In this document: piece after piece, positions 5,313-5,700 of the stretch
Layout: every line of letters begins with the position of its first letter
Position numbering within the stretch: the stretch's first letter is position 1
NCBI GenBank assembly: GCA_045617105.1
Contig: JAZLHW010000005.1
Coordinates: 1-5,700 of the forward strand
Source: CALELM01 sp045617105
GTDB lineage: Bacteria > Bacillota > Negativicutes > Selenomonadales > Selenomonadaceae
Direction of reading: 5' to 3'
DNA: 5,700 nt
Translations under genes and position numbers: made by a program
Notes under the pieces: model-generated
Seen by the model: only the letters and a program-made list of their open reading frames with translations
Told to the model about the DNA's origin: nothing
Database searches by the model: none

Positions 5313-5700
5313 TTGCGAGTTTTAATTACTGGCGGTGCAGGTTTCATAGGTTCCCATCTTGTCAGGGAATGCAGCAAGCAGAATATAGACACGGTAGTTT
5401 TGGATAATTTGAGTACGGGACTTCGGGAAAATCTGCCGGACGATACGGAGCTGGTGGAAATGGATGTCTGCGATGAGTCACTTTTTGGTGTCATCGCAGA
5501 GGGATGCTATGATGCAATCGTTCATTTGGCAGGCCAGACTATGGTAGATGCTTCCATTAAGGATCCGAAAAACGATGCTAGGATCAATGTCATGGGAATT
5601 GTGAATCTTTTGGAGGCGGCTCGCCGAAGCTTTGTGAAACGTATTATTTTTGCATCTACGGCAGCAAGCTATGGCAATGTCGGTATGGAGGATCTGCCCG
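5313..5700 (+). CDS. NAD-dependent sugar-nucleotide epimerase/dehydratase, GalE-like, 5' part
   Basis: The gene runs off the window after 129 complete codons. It encodes the N-terminal Rossmann half of an extended short-chain dehydrogenase. The dinucleotide-binding loop is 'TGGAGFIGSH' (6-15), 'VVLDNLSTGLRENL' (28-41) carries the acidic residue expected to hold the NAD adenosine ribose (Asp31), 'DAIVHLAGQT' (67-76) and 'INVMGIVNLLEAARR' (91-105) are standard strand/helix segments, and 'FASTAASYGN' (113-122) carries the Ser/Thr of the active site. The catalytic YxxxK motif would be beyond the window. Relatives act on UDP- or dTDP-sugars, for example UDP-glucose 4-epimerase, supplying cell-surface polysaccharide precursors; the exact substrate cannot be assigned from this half. 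The start is taken as TTG 5313 rather than ATG 5304 on ribosome-binding-site spacing; the choice changes only three residues. A promoter at 5253-5281 suggests it begins a new transcription unit. Confidence 0.9.
   Translation, partial: MRVLITGGAGFIGSHLVRECSKQNIDTVVLDNLSTGLRENLPDDTELVEMDVCDESLFGVIAEGCYDAIVHLAGQTMVDASIKDPKNDARINVMGIVNLLEAARRSFVKRIIFASTAASYGNVGMEDLP

Overview
This window looks like chromosomal DNA of an anaerobic member of the Bacillota. A Negativicutes-type (Selenomonas/Veillonella-like) source is my best guess, but it is an inference from gene content and moderate GC, not from a marker gene. All convincing genes lie on the + strand. They are: the 3' end of a ComEC-type metallo-beta-lactamase domain (1-432), gdhA for hexameric glutamate dehydrogenase (577-1935), an unusual condensation-domain/cyclic-nucleotide-binding-domain fusion (about 2106-4019), an 18-codon hydrophobic mini-ORF (4041-4097), holA for the DNA polymerase III delta subunit (4213-5244), and the 5' part of a GalE-like NAD-dependent sugar epimerase/dehydratase (5313 to the window end).

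Transcription appears to be divided into separate units rather than one operon. gdhA has a good sigma-A-type promoter (472-501), a 5' leader with two inverted repeats, and a strong intrinsic terminator (1964-1993). A promoter-like pair for the fusion gene overlaps the right arm and T-tract of that terminator (1980-2008), which argues that the fusion protein starts near 2106-2115 rather than at the upstream limit of its open frame. A weaker hairpin terminator (4105-4137) closes the fusion gene and mini-ORF. holA (4152-4180) and the epimerase (5253-5281) each have a promoter with 17-bp spacing.

The housekeeping parts are ordinary. comEC and holA are commonly close neighbours in Bacillota, and here gdhA plus the fusion gene sit between them, each with its own signals, as if inserted into that neighbourhood.

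The most interesting item is the fusion gene. Its first ~470 residues have the layout of a nonribosomal peptide synthetase condensation domain, including the linker and 'VEDIEPLS' entry motif that normally precede such a domain, but the catalytic HHxxxDG motif is replaced. The last ~130 residues look like a CRP-type cyclic-nucleotide-binding beta-roll without a recognisable canonical phosphate-binding cassette and without a DNA-binding domain. I infer a non-catalytic, possibly sensory or binding protein derived from NRPS machinery. Its function is unknown.
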